DNA of 64,000 bases from an uncultured Bacteroidales bacterium (lineage in GTDB: Bacteria; Bacteroidota; Bacteroidia; Bacteroidales; F082): the NCBI GenBank assembly GCA_937896895.1, contig CALBNV010000066.1, positions 1 through 64,000 of the forward strand, given 5' to 3'. The notes below the pieces were generated by a model. That model ran no database searches. It was not told the origin of the DNA and saw nothing but the letters and a program-made list of their open reading frames with translations. The position numbers and the translations under genes were made by a program. Shown in pieces: positions 42,798 through 52,262 of this stretch. Every line of letters begins with the position of its first letter. The stretch's first letter is position 1.

Positions 42798-44378
42798 ATG
42801 AAGTACCCAATCGGAAAACAGACATTCAGCACACTCATCGAAGGCGGTTATGTATATGTTGACAAGACCGACCTCGTTTACCAGCTTGCACAGAAGGACA
42901 TTTGCTTCCTGTGCCGCCCCCGCAGGTTCGGGAAATCGTTGCTAATCTCAACATTAGAAAGCTATTTCAAAGGCGAGAAAGAACTTTTCAAAGGCTTGAA
43001 AATCGAGGAATTAGAGAAAGAATGGACGCAGTATCCTGTGTTCAGGATAGACTTCGCGCAAGGCGGCTACGGTGTTGAAGGCGACCTCAAAAAGGAGATT
43101 GACAAATGCCTTACCAAGTGGGAACGCCAGCTTGGGATAGAGAAACAAATCGACAAGTTGGGGTCGAGGTTCTCCGACATTCTTGCCGAGGCGCACCGCC
43201 AGACCAGCCGGAAATGCGTCGTCCTCATTGATGAATATGACAAGCCGCTTCTCGATGTCTTGATGGAGCCGATGGAGGCTGAGAACCGCGCCGTGCTGAA
43301 GGAGTTCTACGGCACGTTCAAGGTCGCGGACGAGCATCTCCGTTTCGTTCTGCTGACAGGCGTGACAAAGTTCTCGCAGGTGAGCGTGTTCAGCGGCTTC
43401 AACCAGCCGGAGGACATCAGCATGAACCCGAAGTTCGACGCGCTGTGCGGCATCACGAAGGACGAACTCGTTGAATATTTCGACGATGAAATCAAGGCGA
43501 TGGCCGAGGAACTCGGATATTCCAAGGAGGAAATGTACGTCGAACTGAAGAGACAGTACGACGGCTATCACTTCTCCGAAGGCTTGTCGGAAGACGGCTC
43601 GCCAAAGAAAGTGATGCTCGACGTCTTCAACCCTTACAGCGTGCTGAACGCGCTGTCGGAGAGGAATTTGAAAAACTATTGGTTCAAGTCGGGGACGCCG
43701 ACGTACCTCGTGAAGCTGCTTGACCGCAACAAGACGAACATGCAGGAGATGCTGGGCAGGGAATACGAGTGCGACTATTTCATGGACTACAAGGCCGACG
43801 TGGAAGGCCCCTTGGCGATGATTTACCAGAGCGGCTACCTCACGATAAAGGAATACAACAAGAAAAGGAGGCAGTACCGACTCGACTTCCCTAACAACGA
43901 GGTGCGCAACGGCTTCGTGACGCTGCTCGCCAACAACTACTGCGGGCAAAGGAACGACCCGAAGAACCTCGTCCTCGACATCAACGACATGCTCGACGAA
44001 TGCCGCCTCGATGATATGCGCGATGCGTTGACAGGCTTCTTCGGTAGCATCCCCTACAACGCCAACTACCAGGAACGCGTGTGGAGCTACGAGAGTCACT
44101 ATCATTACACTTTTTACCTGATATTCAGACTGTTGTCTTGCTATACGACTTTAACGGAAAAGGAAAACTCTCGCGGCCGCGCCGATATCATTGTTGAAAC
44201 AAACGACTACGTCTATATCTTTGAATTTAAGTTGGACGGCACTGCTGCCGAGGCGTTGAAGCAAATCGAAGACAGAGGCTATGCCGAGCCTTACGCCGCG
44301 GATTCAAGGAAGCTGTTTAAGATAGGAGTAGGGTTCTCTTACGAGAAGAAGAATATCGACGAGTGGGAGGTGGTTTGA
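42798..44378 (+). CDS. AAA-ATPase-like/PD-(D/E)XK nuclease family protein
   Basis: A 526-residue member of a very large Bacteroidota family. The N-terminus (YPIGKQTFSTLIEGGYVYVDKT) leads into a P-loop CRPRRFGKSLLISTL and Walker B VVLIDEYDKPLLD, with ETGVTKFSQ-like LLTGVTKFSQVSVFSGFN as sensor. The C-terminal domain has the nuclease motif GRADIIVE...YVYIFEFKLDG (Asp and Glu-x-Lys) and ends EPYAADSRKLFKIGVGFSYEKKNI. The cellular role of this family is unsettled; a mobile-element or defence link is suspected for some members. It has its own promoter and lies in the accessory-looking stretch. The start at 42798 is favoured over 42774. Confidence 0.85.
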   Translation: MKYPIGKQTFSTLIEGGYVYVDKTDLVYQLAQKDICFLCRPRRFGKSLLISTLESYFKGEKELFKGLKIEELEKEWTQYPVFRIDFAQGGYGVEGDLKKEIDKCLTKWERQLGIEKQIDKLGSRFSDILAEAHRQTSRKCVVLIDEYDKPLLDVLMEPMEAENRAVLKEFYGTFKVADEHLRFVLLTGVTKFSQVSVFSGFNQPEDISMNPKFDALCGITKDELVEYFDDEIKAMAEELGYSKEEMYVELKRQYDGYHFSEGLSEDGSPKKVMLDVFNPYSVLNALSERNLKNYWFKSGTPTYLVKLLDRNKTNMQEMLGREYECDYFMDYKADVEGPLAMIYQSGYLTIKEYNKKRRQYRLDFPNNEVRNGFVTLLANNYCGQRNDPKNLVLDINDMLDECRLDDMRDALTGFFGSIPYNANYQERVWSYESHYHYTFYLIFRLLSCYTTLTEKENSRGRADIIVETNDYVYIFEFKLDGTAAEALKQIEDRGYAEPYAADSRKLFKIGVGFSYEKKNIDEWEVV

Positions 44379-44379
44379 G

Positions 44380-45885
44380 TTATTTCCCCAGCGTGATTCT
44401 GAACGTCGTGCCTTGTCCTACAACGCTGTTCTTGACGAAGATCTTGCCTTTGTGGTAGTCTTCGATGATGCGTTTGGCGAGCGACAGGCCAAGCCCCCAG
44501 CCGCGTTTCTTCGACGTGTAACCCGGCTTGAAGACCTGCGTGAACATTGAGCGCGGCATTCCCTTGCCGGTGTCGGTGATGTCGATGAAGATGTTGGTGT
44601 CGTCTTCCGTCATCTCAACGGTGATGCTCCCTCGGTCGGTCATGGCATCGATGGCGTTCTTCGTGAGGTTTTCCAGGACCCAGCCGAACAATGCAGCGTT
44701 GAGTGGCGTAACTATCTCACGTTCAGGAAGTAATATCTGAAAACTGAACTTCGATGAGAAACGTTTCTCAAGGTAACGCATCGTCTTTCTTGTGACATCG
44801 ACCACGTCGGTCGGCTCTAACGTCGGGACGGAGCCGATTTTGGAGAAACGCTCCGTGATGGTCTTCAGCCTCTCGATGTCGCTCTCCATGTCGGATGTCC
44901 CGATGAACGGCTTCTCCTCGAGTTTCAGCAGCTCGACCCATCCCATCAGCGAACTCAGCGGCGTCCCGATCTGATGCGCCGTCTCCTTCGCCATGCCTGC
45001 CCACACCTGGTTCTGCTCCGAACGACGCGCGTAACTGAACAGCAGATACGCTATCACGAAGAAAAACGCGAAGACAATTATCTGAATGACAGGGAAATAA
45101 CGCATTTTCTGTAGCAGGTCGGAACCTCTGTAATAGATGTACGCCTTGTTGTTGTCAATGTAGTTCACCTTTATTGGGAAATGCTCTTCCTGCATGATTC
45201 TCAGCTGGTTGGCGACGTAATTCTTGTCCTGCATGTCGAGGCTGTCAAGTCTGCCGTAAGCCAGCACCTTGTTGTCGATGCTGTCAACGATGATGACCGG
45301 CGCACCCACGGCGTTGTCGGTGATGTCGGAGATGAAAATGTTGAACATGTCGTTGAGGACACCTTTCAACTCGCTGTAAATCAGCGACTCGTTGTAATAC
45401 AGCCACGATGTCTTTCCGTAGATGTCAATCTTTATCGGCGGGTAGATGCTGAAGGCGGCGAGCATGTCTTTGTCGAAAAACTTCTTGTCCCTGAACCGTT
45501 CGGGCAGGTTTATCGCGTTCCTGATGTTACCATCGTTGTCGGCTATCACAACCGGCACGCTGATGTTGCTCCTCACGATCTCGAGGTATATCGATGTGTT
45601 TTCTTCCGGCGAGGCCTCCAAGAAACCCTTGTACGCCAGCGCCAGAAGCTCAACACGCCGCTGCTCCTGCCCGCTCACCTCCTCGAAAAACGTCTTCGTG
45701 TAATTCATCAGGTCAACGTGGCTCTGTACCGCCGCCGCCCACATCTCAACCTGCTTCGTCTCCTGATTGGCGAATTTCTTTACTAAAATATTAGTGTAAT
45801 ATATTGATGCACAGACGATTATCACCGCCAAGACCGCCAACGCAATCTTCCATCTCTTGTTCTGGGTGTAGAAATTTGCCTTCAT
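44380..45885 (-). CDS. sensor histidine kinase
   Basis: A 501-residue inner-membrane kinase. Membrane helices lie at about 12-35 and 265-287 with a periplasmic sensor region of roughly 225 residues between them (VPVVIADNDGNIRNAINLPERF). The dimerisation box is KETAHQIGTPLSSLMGWVELL (His near residue 306). The ATP-binding domain has WVLENLTKNAIDAM (N box), DTGKGMPRSMF (G1) and KRGWGLGLSLAKRIIEDYHKGKI (G2). No response regulator is adjacent, so its partner is elsewhere. The signal is unknown. It is convergent with the ATPase gene, one base apart. Confidence 0.9.
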   Translation of the reverse strand: MKANFYTQNKRWKIALAVLAVIIVCASIYYTNILVKKFANQETKQVEMWAAAVQSHVDLMNYTKTFFEEVSGQEQRRVELLALAYKGFLEASPEENTSIYLEIVRSNISVPVVIADNDGNIRNAINLPERFRDKKFFDKDMLAAFSIYPPIKIDIYGKTSWLYYNESLIYSELKGVLNDMFNIFISDITDNAVGAPVIIVDSIDNKVLAYGRLDSLDMQDKNYVANQLRIMQEEHFPIKVNYIDNNKAYIYYRGSDLLQKMRYFPVIQIIVFAFFFVIAYLLFSYARRSEQNQVWAGMAKETAHQIGTPLSSLMGWVELLKLEEKPFIGTSDMESDIERLKTITERFSKIGSVPTLEPTDVVDVTRKTMRYLEKRFSSKFSFQILLPEREIVTPLNAALFGWVLENLTKNAIDAMTDRGSITVEMTEDDTNIFIDITDTGKGMPRSMFTQVFKPGYTSKKRGWGLGLSLAKRIIEDYHKGKIFVKNSVVGQGTTFRITLGK

Positions 45886-45901
45886 GAGAATTTCAAAGCT
45901 G

Positions 45902-45909
45902 CAAAATTA
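45902..45909 (-). promoter_or_regulatory. Bacteroidota -7 element (TAATTTTG) for the histidine kinase
   Basis: TAATTTTG on the minus strand lies 16 bp before the kinase ATG at 45885. Together with the element at 45953 it forms a divergent pair. Confidence 0.55.
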
Positions 45910-45952
45910 GTGTTTTTATGACAATACACACAAATACTTCGGAAAAATGTTG

Positions 45953-45960
45953 TAACTTTG
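45953..45960 (+). promoter_or_regulatory. Bacteroidota -7 element (TAACTTTG) for leuS
   Basis: TAACTTTG lies 98 bp before the leuS ATG. The implied leader of about 90 bases holds an A/T-rich hairpin (TTGAAAT/ATTTCAA at 45986-46005), too small for a T-box. Confidence 0.6.
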
Positions 45961-46058
45961 TGCGTTTTTTTAAACGTGAAAAAACTTGAAATATTATTAT
46001 TTCAAATACGGTAAACTTAAAACAAAAAACGGTTAGACGTTTCATTAAATAACAGACA

Positions 46059-49000
46059 ATGGATTACAATTTTGAGGAAATTGAAAAGAAATGGCAGGAG
46101 TTCTGGCGTGAGAACAAGACCTATCAGGTCGAGATAGACCATTCAAAACCAAAGTTTTACGTGCTTGATATGTTCCCGTATCCTTCTGGCGCGGGTCTTC
46201 ACGTCGGGCATCCGCTCGGCTACATCGCGTCGGACATCTACGCGCGTTACAAACGTCTGAAAGGCTTCAACGTGCTTCACCCGATGGGCTACGACGCCTA
46301 CGGACTTCCGGCGGAACAGTACGCCATCCAGACCGGCACGCATCCTGCCGTCACGACGGAGAAGAACATCAACCGTTACCGCGAGCAGATGGACAAGATC
46401 GGCTTCTGCTTCGACTGGAACCGCGAGGTGCGCACCAGCGACCCGCATTACTACAAATGGACGCAGTGGACGTTCATCCAGCTTTTCAACTCATATTATT
46501 GCAACAAGGCTAAACAGGCGCGTCCTGTGTCTGAACTCGTCAAGATATTTGAAAAACAAGGCACCGAAGGCCTCGACGCGGCCTGCACAAAACCACTGGC
46601 TTTCACGGCGGGACAGTGGAACGCGATGAGCGAGAGGGAACAGCAGGAGACGCTGATGAACTATCGCCTCGCTTACCTCGCCGACACGATGGTGAACTGG
46701 TGCCCGGAGCTCGGCACCGTGCTCGCCAACGATGAGGTGCAGGACGGCCTCTCGGTGCGCGGCGGCTTCCCCGTGGAACGCAAGTCGATGAGACAGTGGC
46801 TGCTGCGTATCACCGCATACGCCGAACGTCTCCTCGAAGGCCTCGACACCATTGACTGGAACGAGTCGATAAAAGACGTGCAACGCAACTGGATCGGCAA
46901 GTCGATGGGCGCATCGGTGTTCTTCAAGGTTGCCGATAAAGATATTGACTTTGATGTGTTTACGACACGTGCCGACACCTTGTTCGGCGTGACGTTCATG
47001 GTGCTCGCACCTGAACATGAGCTTATCGCGGCACTCACCACCGATGAGCAACGCGCCGCCGTGGAGGAATACGTCACGTGGGCGAAGAACCGCTCCGAAC
47101 GCGAGCGCATGTCGGAGGTGAAGAAGGTGAGCGGCGTGTTCACCGGCTCTTACGCCGTCAATCCGTTCAACGGCAAACGCATCCCGATCTGGGTCTCGGA
47201 CTATGTGCTGATGGGCTATGGCACAGGTGCCATCATGGCGGTGCCGGCTCACGACAGCCGTGACTTCGCTTTCGCGAGACATTTCCAGTTGCCTGTGATT
47301 CAAGTCGTTGCGAAACCTGGCGAGGAGCCGACCGACCCTTCAACATGGACCGAGTCGTTCGACGCGAAAGAAGGAGTGCTTGTCAATTCCGAGTTCCTCG
47401 ACGGCCTCACCGTGAAACAAGGCATCATGCGCATGATTCAGGAACTCGAGAAACGCGGCATCGGCAGGGGCAAGACCAACTACCGCCTCCGTGACGCCAT
47501 CTTCAGCCGTCAGCGTTATTGGGGCGAACCGTTCCCGATATATTACAAAGACGGGATGCCTTACCCGATGGACATCAACAAGTTGCCACTTGAACTGCCG
47601 TCAATCGACGCGTACAAACCGACCGAGACAGGCGAGCCGCCGTTGGCGCGTGCCAAGAACTGGGTCACCGACGACGGCTGCCCGATAGAGACGAACACCA
47701 TGCCTGGCTTCGCCGGCTCAAGCGGCTATTACCTGCGTTACATGGATCCGCACAACGAGAACGAATATTTCAGCAAGGAAGCCAACGACTACTGGCAGCA
47801 GGTTGACCTTTACATCGGCGGCGCCGAACACGGGACAGGCCACCTCATTTACAGCCGTTTCTGGAACAAATTCCTCTACGACCTCGGCATCGCCTGCAGG
47901 GATGAACCGTTCAAGAAACTCGTCAACCAAGGAATGATACAGGGAAGAACCAGCTTCGTGTATCGTGCCAATTTGGAGAAAATGGCCGAGTGGATGCTCT
48001 GGCAGGAGCTGAAAGACAATAAGTTAGGTGTCGAGTTTATCAGAAATTACAAGATGGGACGTCGTCAGTTCGACTTCTATTGCCCGTCGAAGAATATCAT
48101 CATCGAGACAAAGAAAATGAGCGGCTTGGCAAAAGTCGCCGAGTCGTACGAGGAGATAGCTAAACAACTCGGCTGCAAGCTGTTCCTGCCTCCGTTGATT
48201 GATATCCTCGTCGAGGAGAGATTCAATGTGACAATACAGAAGATAAAAGACATTATTGCCGGCAAGGAAGTGGTGCCTTTCGAGGAGGGAGCAGGCCTGC
48301 CGTTCATCAATCTCTTCGTCTCGAAAAACGTGGATGGCCGCGAGGAATATACCGACGGCATCCGTGTGGACATCAATATGGTGCATAACGATATTCTTGA
48401 CACTGAGGCGTTTAAGGTCTGGCGCGATGACCTCAAGGATGCACAGTTTATCTTCGAGAAAGACAAAGACGGCAATGACATCATGGTCTGCGGCTGGGAG
48501 ATAGAGAAGATGTCGAAGTCGAAATTCAACGTCCAGAACCCCGATGACCTCGTGGTGAAGTACGGCGCCGACACGCTGCGTCTCTACGAGATGTTCCTCG
48601 GCCCGCTCGAACAGTCGAAGCCGTGGGACACACAAGGCATCGAAGGCGTGTTCCGCTTTATCCGCAAGTTCTGGAAACTCTACAACGGCGAGAACAATGA
48701 GCTGACAATCAGCGAGGAGCCGGCGACAAAAGCAGAGCTTAAGTCATTGCATAAACTCATCAAGAAGGAAGAGGACGACATCGAACGTATCTCGTTCAAC
48801 ACCGTCGTCTCCGCCTTCATGATCTGTGTCAACGAACTTGCCGACATGAAGTGCAACAAGCGCGAAATACTTGAACCTCTTGCGATTATGATTTCGCCTT
48901 ACGCACCGCACATCGCCGAGGAACTCTGGCATCAGATGGGCCACAACGACAGCGTCGTCAACCAGAAGTTCCCTGAGTTCGACGAGAAGAATGTCGTTGA

Positions 49001-49193
49001 AGACACGTTCCTCTATCCTGTCTCGTTCAACGGAAAGAAACGTTTCGACATCGAGCTGCCTCTCGGCATGAGCCAGGACGAGATGCGCGACGTGGTGCTC
49101 GCAGCGCCCGAATCGAAGAAGTGGATCGAGGGAATGGTGGTCCGCAAGGCCGTCATCATCCCGAAGAAAATCATCAACATAGTTGTAGGATAG
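46059..49193 (+). CDS. leuS: leucine--tRNA ligase with an inserted nuclease-like domain
   Basis: A class I synthetase that charges tRNA-Leu and edits mischarged products. The catalytic motifs are intact: HIGH box [17 protein letters not shown], the CP1 editing-domain [20 protein letters not shown], and KMSKS in [10 protein letters not shown]. At 1044 residues it is about 100 longer than Bacteroidota LeuRS as I recall it. The excess lies between FVYR (to residue 636) and RVDIN (from 769): residues about 638-742 read as a DUF559/Vsr-like PD-(D/E)XK domain with AEWMLWQEL (Glu644), FDFYC (Asp672) and IETKK (Glu683, Lys685). The reading frame is unbroken. The insert uses TTA, ATA and AGA codons more than its flanks, suggesting later acquisition. 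It carries a normal C-terminal anticodon-binding region. Confidence 0.95.
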   Translation: MDYNFEEIEKKWQEFWRENKTYQVEIDHSKPKFYVLDMFPYPSGAGLHVGHPLGYIASDIYARYKRLKGFNVLHPMGYDAYGLPAEQYAIQTGTHPAVTTEKNINRYREQMDKIGFCFDWNREVRTSDPHYYKWTQWTFIQLFNSYYCNKAKQARPVSELVKIFEKQGTEGLDAACTKPLAFTAGQWNAMSEREQQETLMNYRLAYLADTMVNWCPELGTVLANDEVQDGLSVRGGFPVERKSMRQWLLRITAYAERLLEGLDTIDWNESIKDVQRNWIGKSMGASVFFKVADKDIDFDVFTTRADTLFGVTFMVLAPEHELIAALTTDEQRAAVEEYVTWAKNRSERERMSEVKKVSGVFTGSYAVNPFNGKRIPIWVSDYVLMGYGTGAIMAVPAHDSRDFAFARHFQLPVIQVVAKPGEEPTDPSTWTESFDAKEGVLVNSEFLDGLTVKQGIMRMIQELEKRGIGRGKTNYRLRDAIFSRQRYWGEPFPIYYKDGMPYPMDINKLPLELPSIDAYKPTETGEPPLARAKNWVTDDGCPIETNTMPGFAGSSGYYLRYMDPHNENEYFSKEANDYWQQVDLYIGGAEHGTGHLIYSRFWNKFLYDLGIACRDEPFKKLVNQGMIQGRTSFVYRANLEKMAEWMLWQELKDNKLGVEFIRNYKMGRRQFDFYCPSKNIIIETKKMSGLAKVAESYEEIAKQLGCKLFLPPLIDILVEERFNVTIQKIKDIIAGKEVVPFEEGAGLPFINLFVSKNVDGREEYTDGIRVDINMVHNDILDTEAFKVWRDDLKDAQFIFEKDKDGNDIMVCGWEIEKMSKSKFNVQNPDDLVVKYGADTLRLYEMFLGPLEQSKPWDTQGIEGVFRFIRKFWKLYNGENNELTISEEPATKAELKSLHKLIKKEEDDIERISFNTVVSAFMICVNELADMKCNKREILEPLAIMISPYAPHIAEELWHQMGHNDSVVNQKFPEFDEKNVVEDTFLYPVSFNGKKRFDIELPLGMSQDEMRDVVLAAPESKKWIEGMVVRKAVIIPKKIINIVVG
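47967..48290 (+). other. DUF559/Vsr-like nuclease insert within leuS
   Basis: This in-frame segment (about residues 637-744 of LeuRS) replaces part of a short loop that in other Bacteroidota reads roughly FVYR-(about 25 residues)-HVDVN. Its order of elements matches DUF559: Glu in a helix ending LWQELK, a [10 protein letters not shown] strand, FDFYC, IIIETKK, and then a helix and a [11 protein letters not shown] strand with a final QKIKDII helix. The typical 'EVDGxxH' box is altered to ETKK without the His, so activity is uncertain. No intein splice residues are seen at either edge. The borders are approximate. Confidence 0.7.
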
Positions 49194-49250
49194 CAGGAGA
49201 TTGAGGAGATTGAGGAGATTGAGGAGATTGAGGAGTTTGAGGAGTTTGAG
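49194..49250. repeat. GGAGATTGA/GGAGTTTGA tandem run after leuS
   Basis: Four copies of the 9-mer GGAGATTGA followed by two of GGAGTTTGA start directly after the leuS stop. It uses the same words as the arrays at 1-149 and 28629-28677. Confidence 0.85.
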
Positions 49251-49267
49251 GAAATCAGGTGCCTAAA

Positions 49268-49303
49268 TACCTTAAACACCTAAAATACCTTAAACACCTA
49301 ATT
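49268..49303. repeat. 18-bp direct repeat before the fucosidase gene
   Basis: Two copies of TACCTTAAACACCTAA followed by two variable bases, preceded by a partial copy (CCTAAA). It ends nine bases before the ATG at 49312, so it forms the 5' leader. Confidence 0.75.
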
Positions 49304-49311
49304 TTGAAGGT

Positions 49312-50733
49312 ATGAAGAAACTTTTAAGTGTTATATTATTAATAGGTGTTGCTGTTTTCGGGCGTGGTGTCTCCGCTTTTGCGCAGGACCTGACGAAGCC
49401 GGAGGACAACCCGATTATCACAAACCGCATCGCCGAATGGCAGGATCTGAAGTTCGGCTTCATGATGCACTGGGGCATGTATTCGCAGTGGGGCGTCGTC
49501 GAGTCATGGTCGATATGCAACGAAGACTGGATCGACAGGGGAGGAGCCGATTATATCAAGTATAAAAATGACTATCAGGCACTTAACAAGACTTTCAACC
49601 CTGTCAAGTTCAATCCAGACGAATGGGCTGCACTCGCCAAGGAGGCCGGAATGAGATATGTGGTTTTCACCACAAAACATCACGACGGATTCTGCATGTA
49701 CGACACGAAGGAGACGACATATTCGACGGTCGATGCCTCGTGCCCTTTTTCGGACAACGAGAAAGCCGACATCACCGGTGAGATAGTGAGAGCCTTCAGA
49801 AATCAAGGCTTTTGGACGGGGCTTTATTTCTCTAAGGCCGACTGGCATCATGAGGACTACTGGGCGGCGCAGTGGGCGACACCCGACCGCAATGTCAACT
49901 ACGACCCGCAGAGATACCCCGAGAGATGGCAGCGTTTCAGCGATTTCACCTACAGACAGATCAAGGAGCTGACGCACAACTACGGCGACATCGACATCCT
50001 GTGGCTCGACGGCGGCTGGATTCGTCCGGAATACAGCATCGACGACGAGACGCGTCCGTGGCTCGGCTGCAGATGCTTCATCCAGGACATCGACATGCCG
50101 AAGATCGCGGCGATGGCGCGTGAGAACAACCCCGACCTGCTGATCGTTGACCGGTCAGTCCATGGGAAATATGAGAACTACCAGACACCAGAACAGCAGG
50201 TGCCCGACACGCTGCTGCCGTTCCCGTGGGAGACGTGTATGTCGATGGGCAACTCATGGTCGTATGTCGAGACAGACAACTACAAGACAACCAATAAGAT
50301 AATCCATCTTTTGGTTGACATCGTGGCGAAAGGTGGCAACTACCTGCTCAATGTCGGTCCGTCGCCGGAGGGCGAGCTGCCGCCGACAGCTGTTTCAAGG
50401 ATGCACGAAATCGGCAAGTGGATGAAAATCAATGGAAACGCTATTTACAAGACGCGACCGATTTATCCGTATTGCTCCGGAAAATGGCGTTTCACGCAGG
50501 TTCCGGCATCTGAAAACGGAAAGCAGAAGATTTATGCTTTCTATCTTTTGGAAGAAGGCGAGACGCTTCCGCAAAGCATTGAGGTTAAATGCGATATGAA
50601 AGGACTTGACAAGAAACATCCGAAGACTCTTGGTTTCAAGAACAAGGTCTCGGTGAAAAAATCCGCCGACGGATACCTTATTAATATTAATGGCGATGTG
50701 AAGGCGGAACATGCGGTGGTATTTGAATTTTAG
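49312..50733 (+). CDS. alpha-L-fucosidase, GH29
   Basis: A 473-residue exported glycosidase: signal peptide ending GVSAFA before Q. The (beta/alpha)8 domain shows KFGFMMHWGMYSQWG, YVVFTTKHHDGFCMYD and the nucleophile motif DILWLDGGW (Asp233). The NYLLNVGPSPEGELP segment closes the GH29 catalytic domain, and a C-terminal beta domain follows. It releases alpha-linked fucose from glycans, probably in the periplasm. No susCD pair or other glycan genes are adjacent, so the glycan target is unknown. The gene sits between leuS and ahcY with a repeat-built leader. Confidence 0.9.
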   Translation: MKKLLSVILLIGVAVFGRGVSAFAQDLTKPEDNPIITNRIAEWQDLKFGFMMHWGMYSQWGVVESWSICNEDWIDRGGADYIKYKNDYQALNKTFNPVKFNPDEWAALAKEAGMRYVVFTTKHHDGFCMYDTKETTYSTVDASCPFSDNEKADITGEIVRAFRNQGFWTGLYFSKADWHHEDYWAAQWATPDRNVNYDPQRYPERWQRFSDFTYRQIKELTHNYGDIDILWLDGGWIRPEYSIDDETRPWLGCRCFIQDIDMPKIAAMARENNPDLLIVDRSVHGKYENYQTPEQQVPDTLLPFPWETCMSMGNSWSYVETDNYKTTNKIIHLLVDIVAKGGNYLLNVGPSPEGELPPTAVSRMHEIGKWMKINGNAIYKTRPIYPYCSGKWRFTQVPASENGKQKIYAFYLLEEGETLPQSIEVKCDMKGLDKKHPKTLGFKNKVSVKKSADGYLININGDVKAEHAVVFEF

Positions 50734-50745
50734 AATTTTTGATAT

Positions 50746-52173
50746 ATGAAAGAAGAACTTAAAAAACGTGAACTCCCGAACCTCGTGGCCGACATGAGCC
50801 TTGCGGAGTGGGGGAGAAAAGACATTGAGATTTCAGAACATGAGATGCCGGGCCTGATGGCTCTGCGCAGGAAATACGGCGAGGAGAAACCGCTCAGGGG
50901 CGCGAAGGTCAGCGGCTCGTTGCACATGACGGTGCAGACCGCCTGTCTCATCGAGACGCTGAAGGCTCTCGGCGCCGAGGTGCGCTGGGCGAGCTGCAAC
51001 ATCTTCTCGACACAGGACCACGCCGCCGCCGCGATAGCCGCGACAGGCACTCCCGTCTTCGCTTGGAAAGGCGAGACACTCGAAGACTACTGGTGGTGCA
51101 CCATGCGCGCCCTCACTTTCCCCGATGGCAGCGGACCGGACCTCATCGTCGATGACGGCGGTGACGCCACCTTGCTGATTCACAAGGGCTATGACTGCGA
51201 GAACGACCCGAAACTCATGGACGTCAAGCCGTCAAACGAAGAAGAGAAAGCCCTGATGAGTGTCATCATCGCCACTTATAAGGAAGACCCGACGCACTGG
51301 CACAAAGTCGTCGCAAACTGGAAAGGCGTTTCCGAAGAGACGACGACAGGCGTTCACCGTCTCTACCAGATGAAAGAGTCTGGCAAGCTCCTCGTCCCGG
51401 CGATAAATGTCAACGACAGCGTCACGAAGTCGAAGTTCGACAACCTCTACGGCTGCCGTGAGTCGCTCGCCGACGGCATAAAACGCGCCACCGATGTGAT
51501 GCTCGCCGGAAAGGTCGTTGTCGTCCTCGGCTACGGCGATGTCGGCAAGGGCTGCGCACAGTCGATGCGCTCGTACGGCGCCCGTGTGCTCGTCACCGAG
51601 ATCGACCCGATATGCGCACTTCAGGCCGCCATGGAAGGCTATGAGGTCACCACGATGGAAGAGGCCGTCAAGGAAGGCAACGTCTTCGTCACATGCACCG
51701 GCAACTGCGATGTCGTGACGCTCGAACACATGCTCGAGATGAAGAACCAGGCCATCGTCTGCAACATTGGTCACTTCGACAACGAGATACAAGTGAACAG
51801 ATTAGAAAACCTCGAAGGAATAAAGAGAGTGAACATCAAACCGCAGGTCGATAAGTTCATTTTCCCCGACGGGCACGAGATATTCCTTCTCGCGGAAGGC
51901 CGCCTCGTGAACCTCGGATGCGCCACGGGGCACGCCAGCTTCGTGATGAGCAACTCGTTCACCAACCAGACTTTGGCGCAGATGGACCTCTGGAAGAACC
52001 GCGGCAAATACCCGATTGACGTCTATTGCCTCCCGAAATATCTCGACGAGGAAGTGGCACGCCTCCACCTCGAGAAAATCGGCGTGAAACTCACAAAGCT
52101 CACACAGAAACAAGCCGACTACATCGGCGTCCCTGTCGAGGGCCCGTACAAGGCTGATATTTACAGGTATTAG
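50746..52173 (+). CDS. ahcY: adenosylhomocysteinase
   Basis: Reversible hydrolysis of S-adenosylhomocysteine to adenosine and homocysteine, which removes the product inhibitor of methyltransferases. The 475-residue protein has the substrate-domain motifs [17 protein letters not shown] and [16 protein letters not shown], the NAD-binding [24 protein letters not shown], and the C-terminal tail KADIYRY. NAD-dependent, cytoplasmic. Length and motifs are normal. It starts 12 bp after the fucosidase stop and ends before a large bidirectional terminator. Confidence 0.98.
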   Translation: MKEELKKRELPNLVADMSLAEWGRKDIEISEHEMPGLMALRRKYGEEKPLRGAKVSGSLHMTVQTACLIETLKALGAEVRWASCNIFSTQDHAAAAIAATGTPVFAWKGETLEDYWWCTMRALTFPDGSGPDLIVDDGGDATLLIHKGYDCENDPKLMDVKPSNEEEKALMSVIIATYKEDPTHWHKVVANWKGVSEETTTGVHRLYQMKESGKLLVPAINVNDSVTKSKFDNLYGCRESLADGIKRATDVMLAGKVVVVLGYGDVGKGCAQSMRSYGARVLVTEIDPICALQAAMEGYEVTTMEEAVKEGNVFVTCTGNCDVVTLEHMLEMKNQAIVCNIGHFDNEIQVNRLENLEGIKRVNIKPQVDKFIFPDGHEIFLLAEGRLVNLGCATGHASFVMSNSFTNQTLAQMDLWKNRGKYPIDVYCLPKYLDEEVARLHLEKIGVKLTKLTQKQADYIGVPVEGPYKADIYRY

Positions 52174-52188
52174 TTTGGAGATATTAGC

Positions 52189-52252
52189 GTGAAGTGTTGA
52201 GAGTTGGGAGTGGAGTTATAGACAACTTCACTCCCAACTCTCAACACTTCAC
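52189..52252. terminator. 24-bp perfect-stem bidirectional terminator
   Basis: The 24 bases at 52189-52212 are fully complementary to 52229-52252, and the 16-base loop can add about four more pairs. It lies between the convergent ahcY and Rieske-like genes. The right arm leads to CACTTAAAAAA and the left arm is preceded by AT-rich sequence, so it can serve both strands. The arms consist of the GTGTTGAGAGTTGGGAGTGG filler words. Confidence 0.85.
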
Positions 52253-52262
52253 ACTTAAAAAA

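Noticed and set aside
43011..44105. Long open frame (364 codons) opposite the AAA-ATPase gene
   Set aside because: Antisense shadow of a well-supported gene; Val/Leu/His-rich translation with no recognisable domain.
45961..46058. T-box or leader-peptide control of leuS
   Set aside because: The leader is only about 90 bases, AT-rich, and has no T-box sequence (TGGNACCGCG) or run of Leu codons in a small frame.
47967..48290. Intein in leuS
   Set aside because: There is no Cys/Ser at the start of the insert and no His-Asn plus Cys/Ser/Thr at its end. The segment is much shorter than a typical intein and has no Hint-type motifs. An uninterrupted inserted domain fits better.
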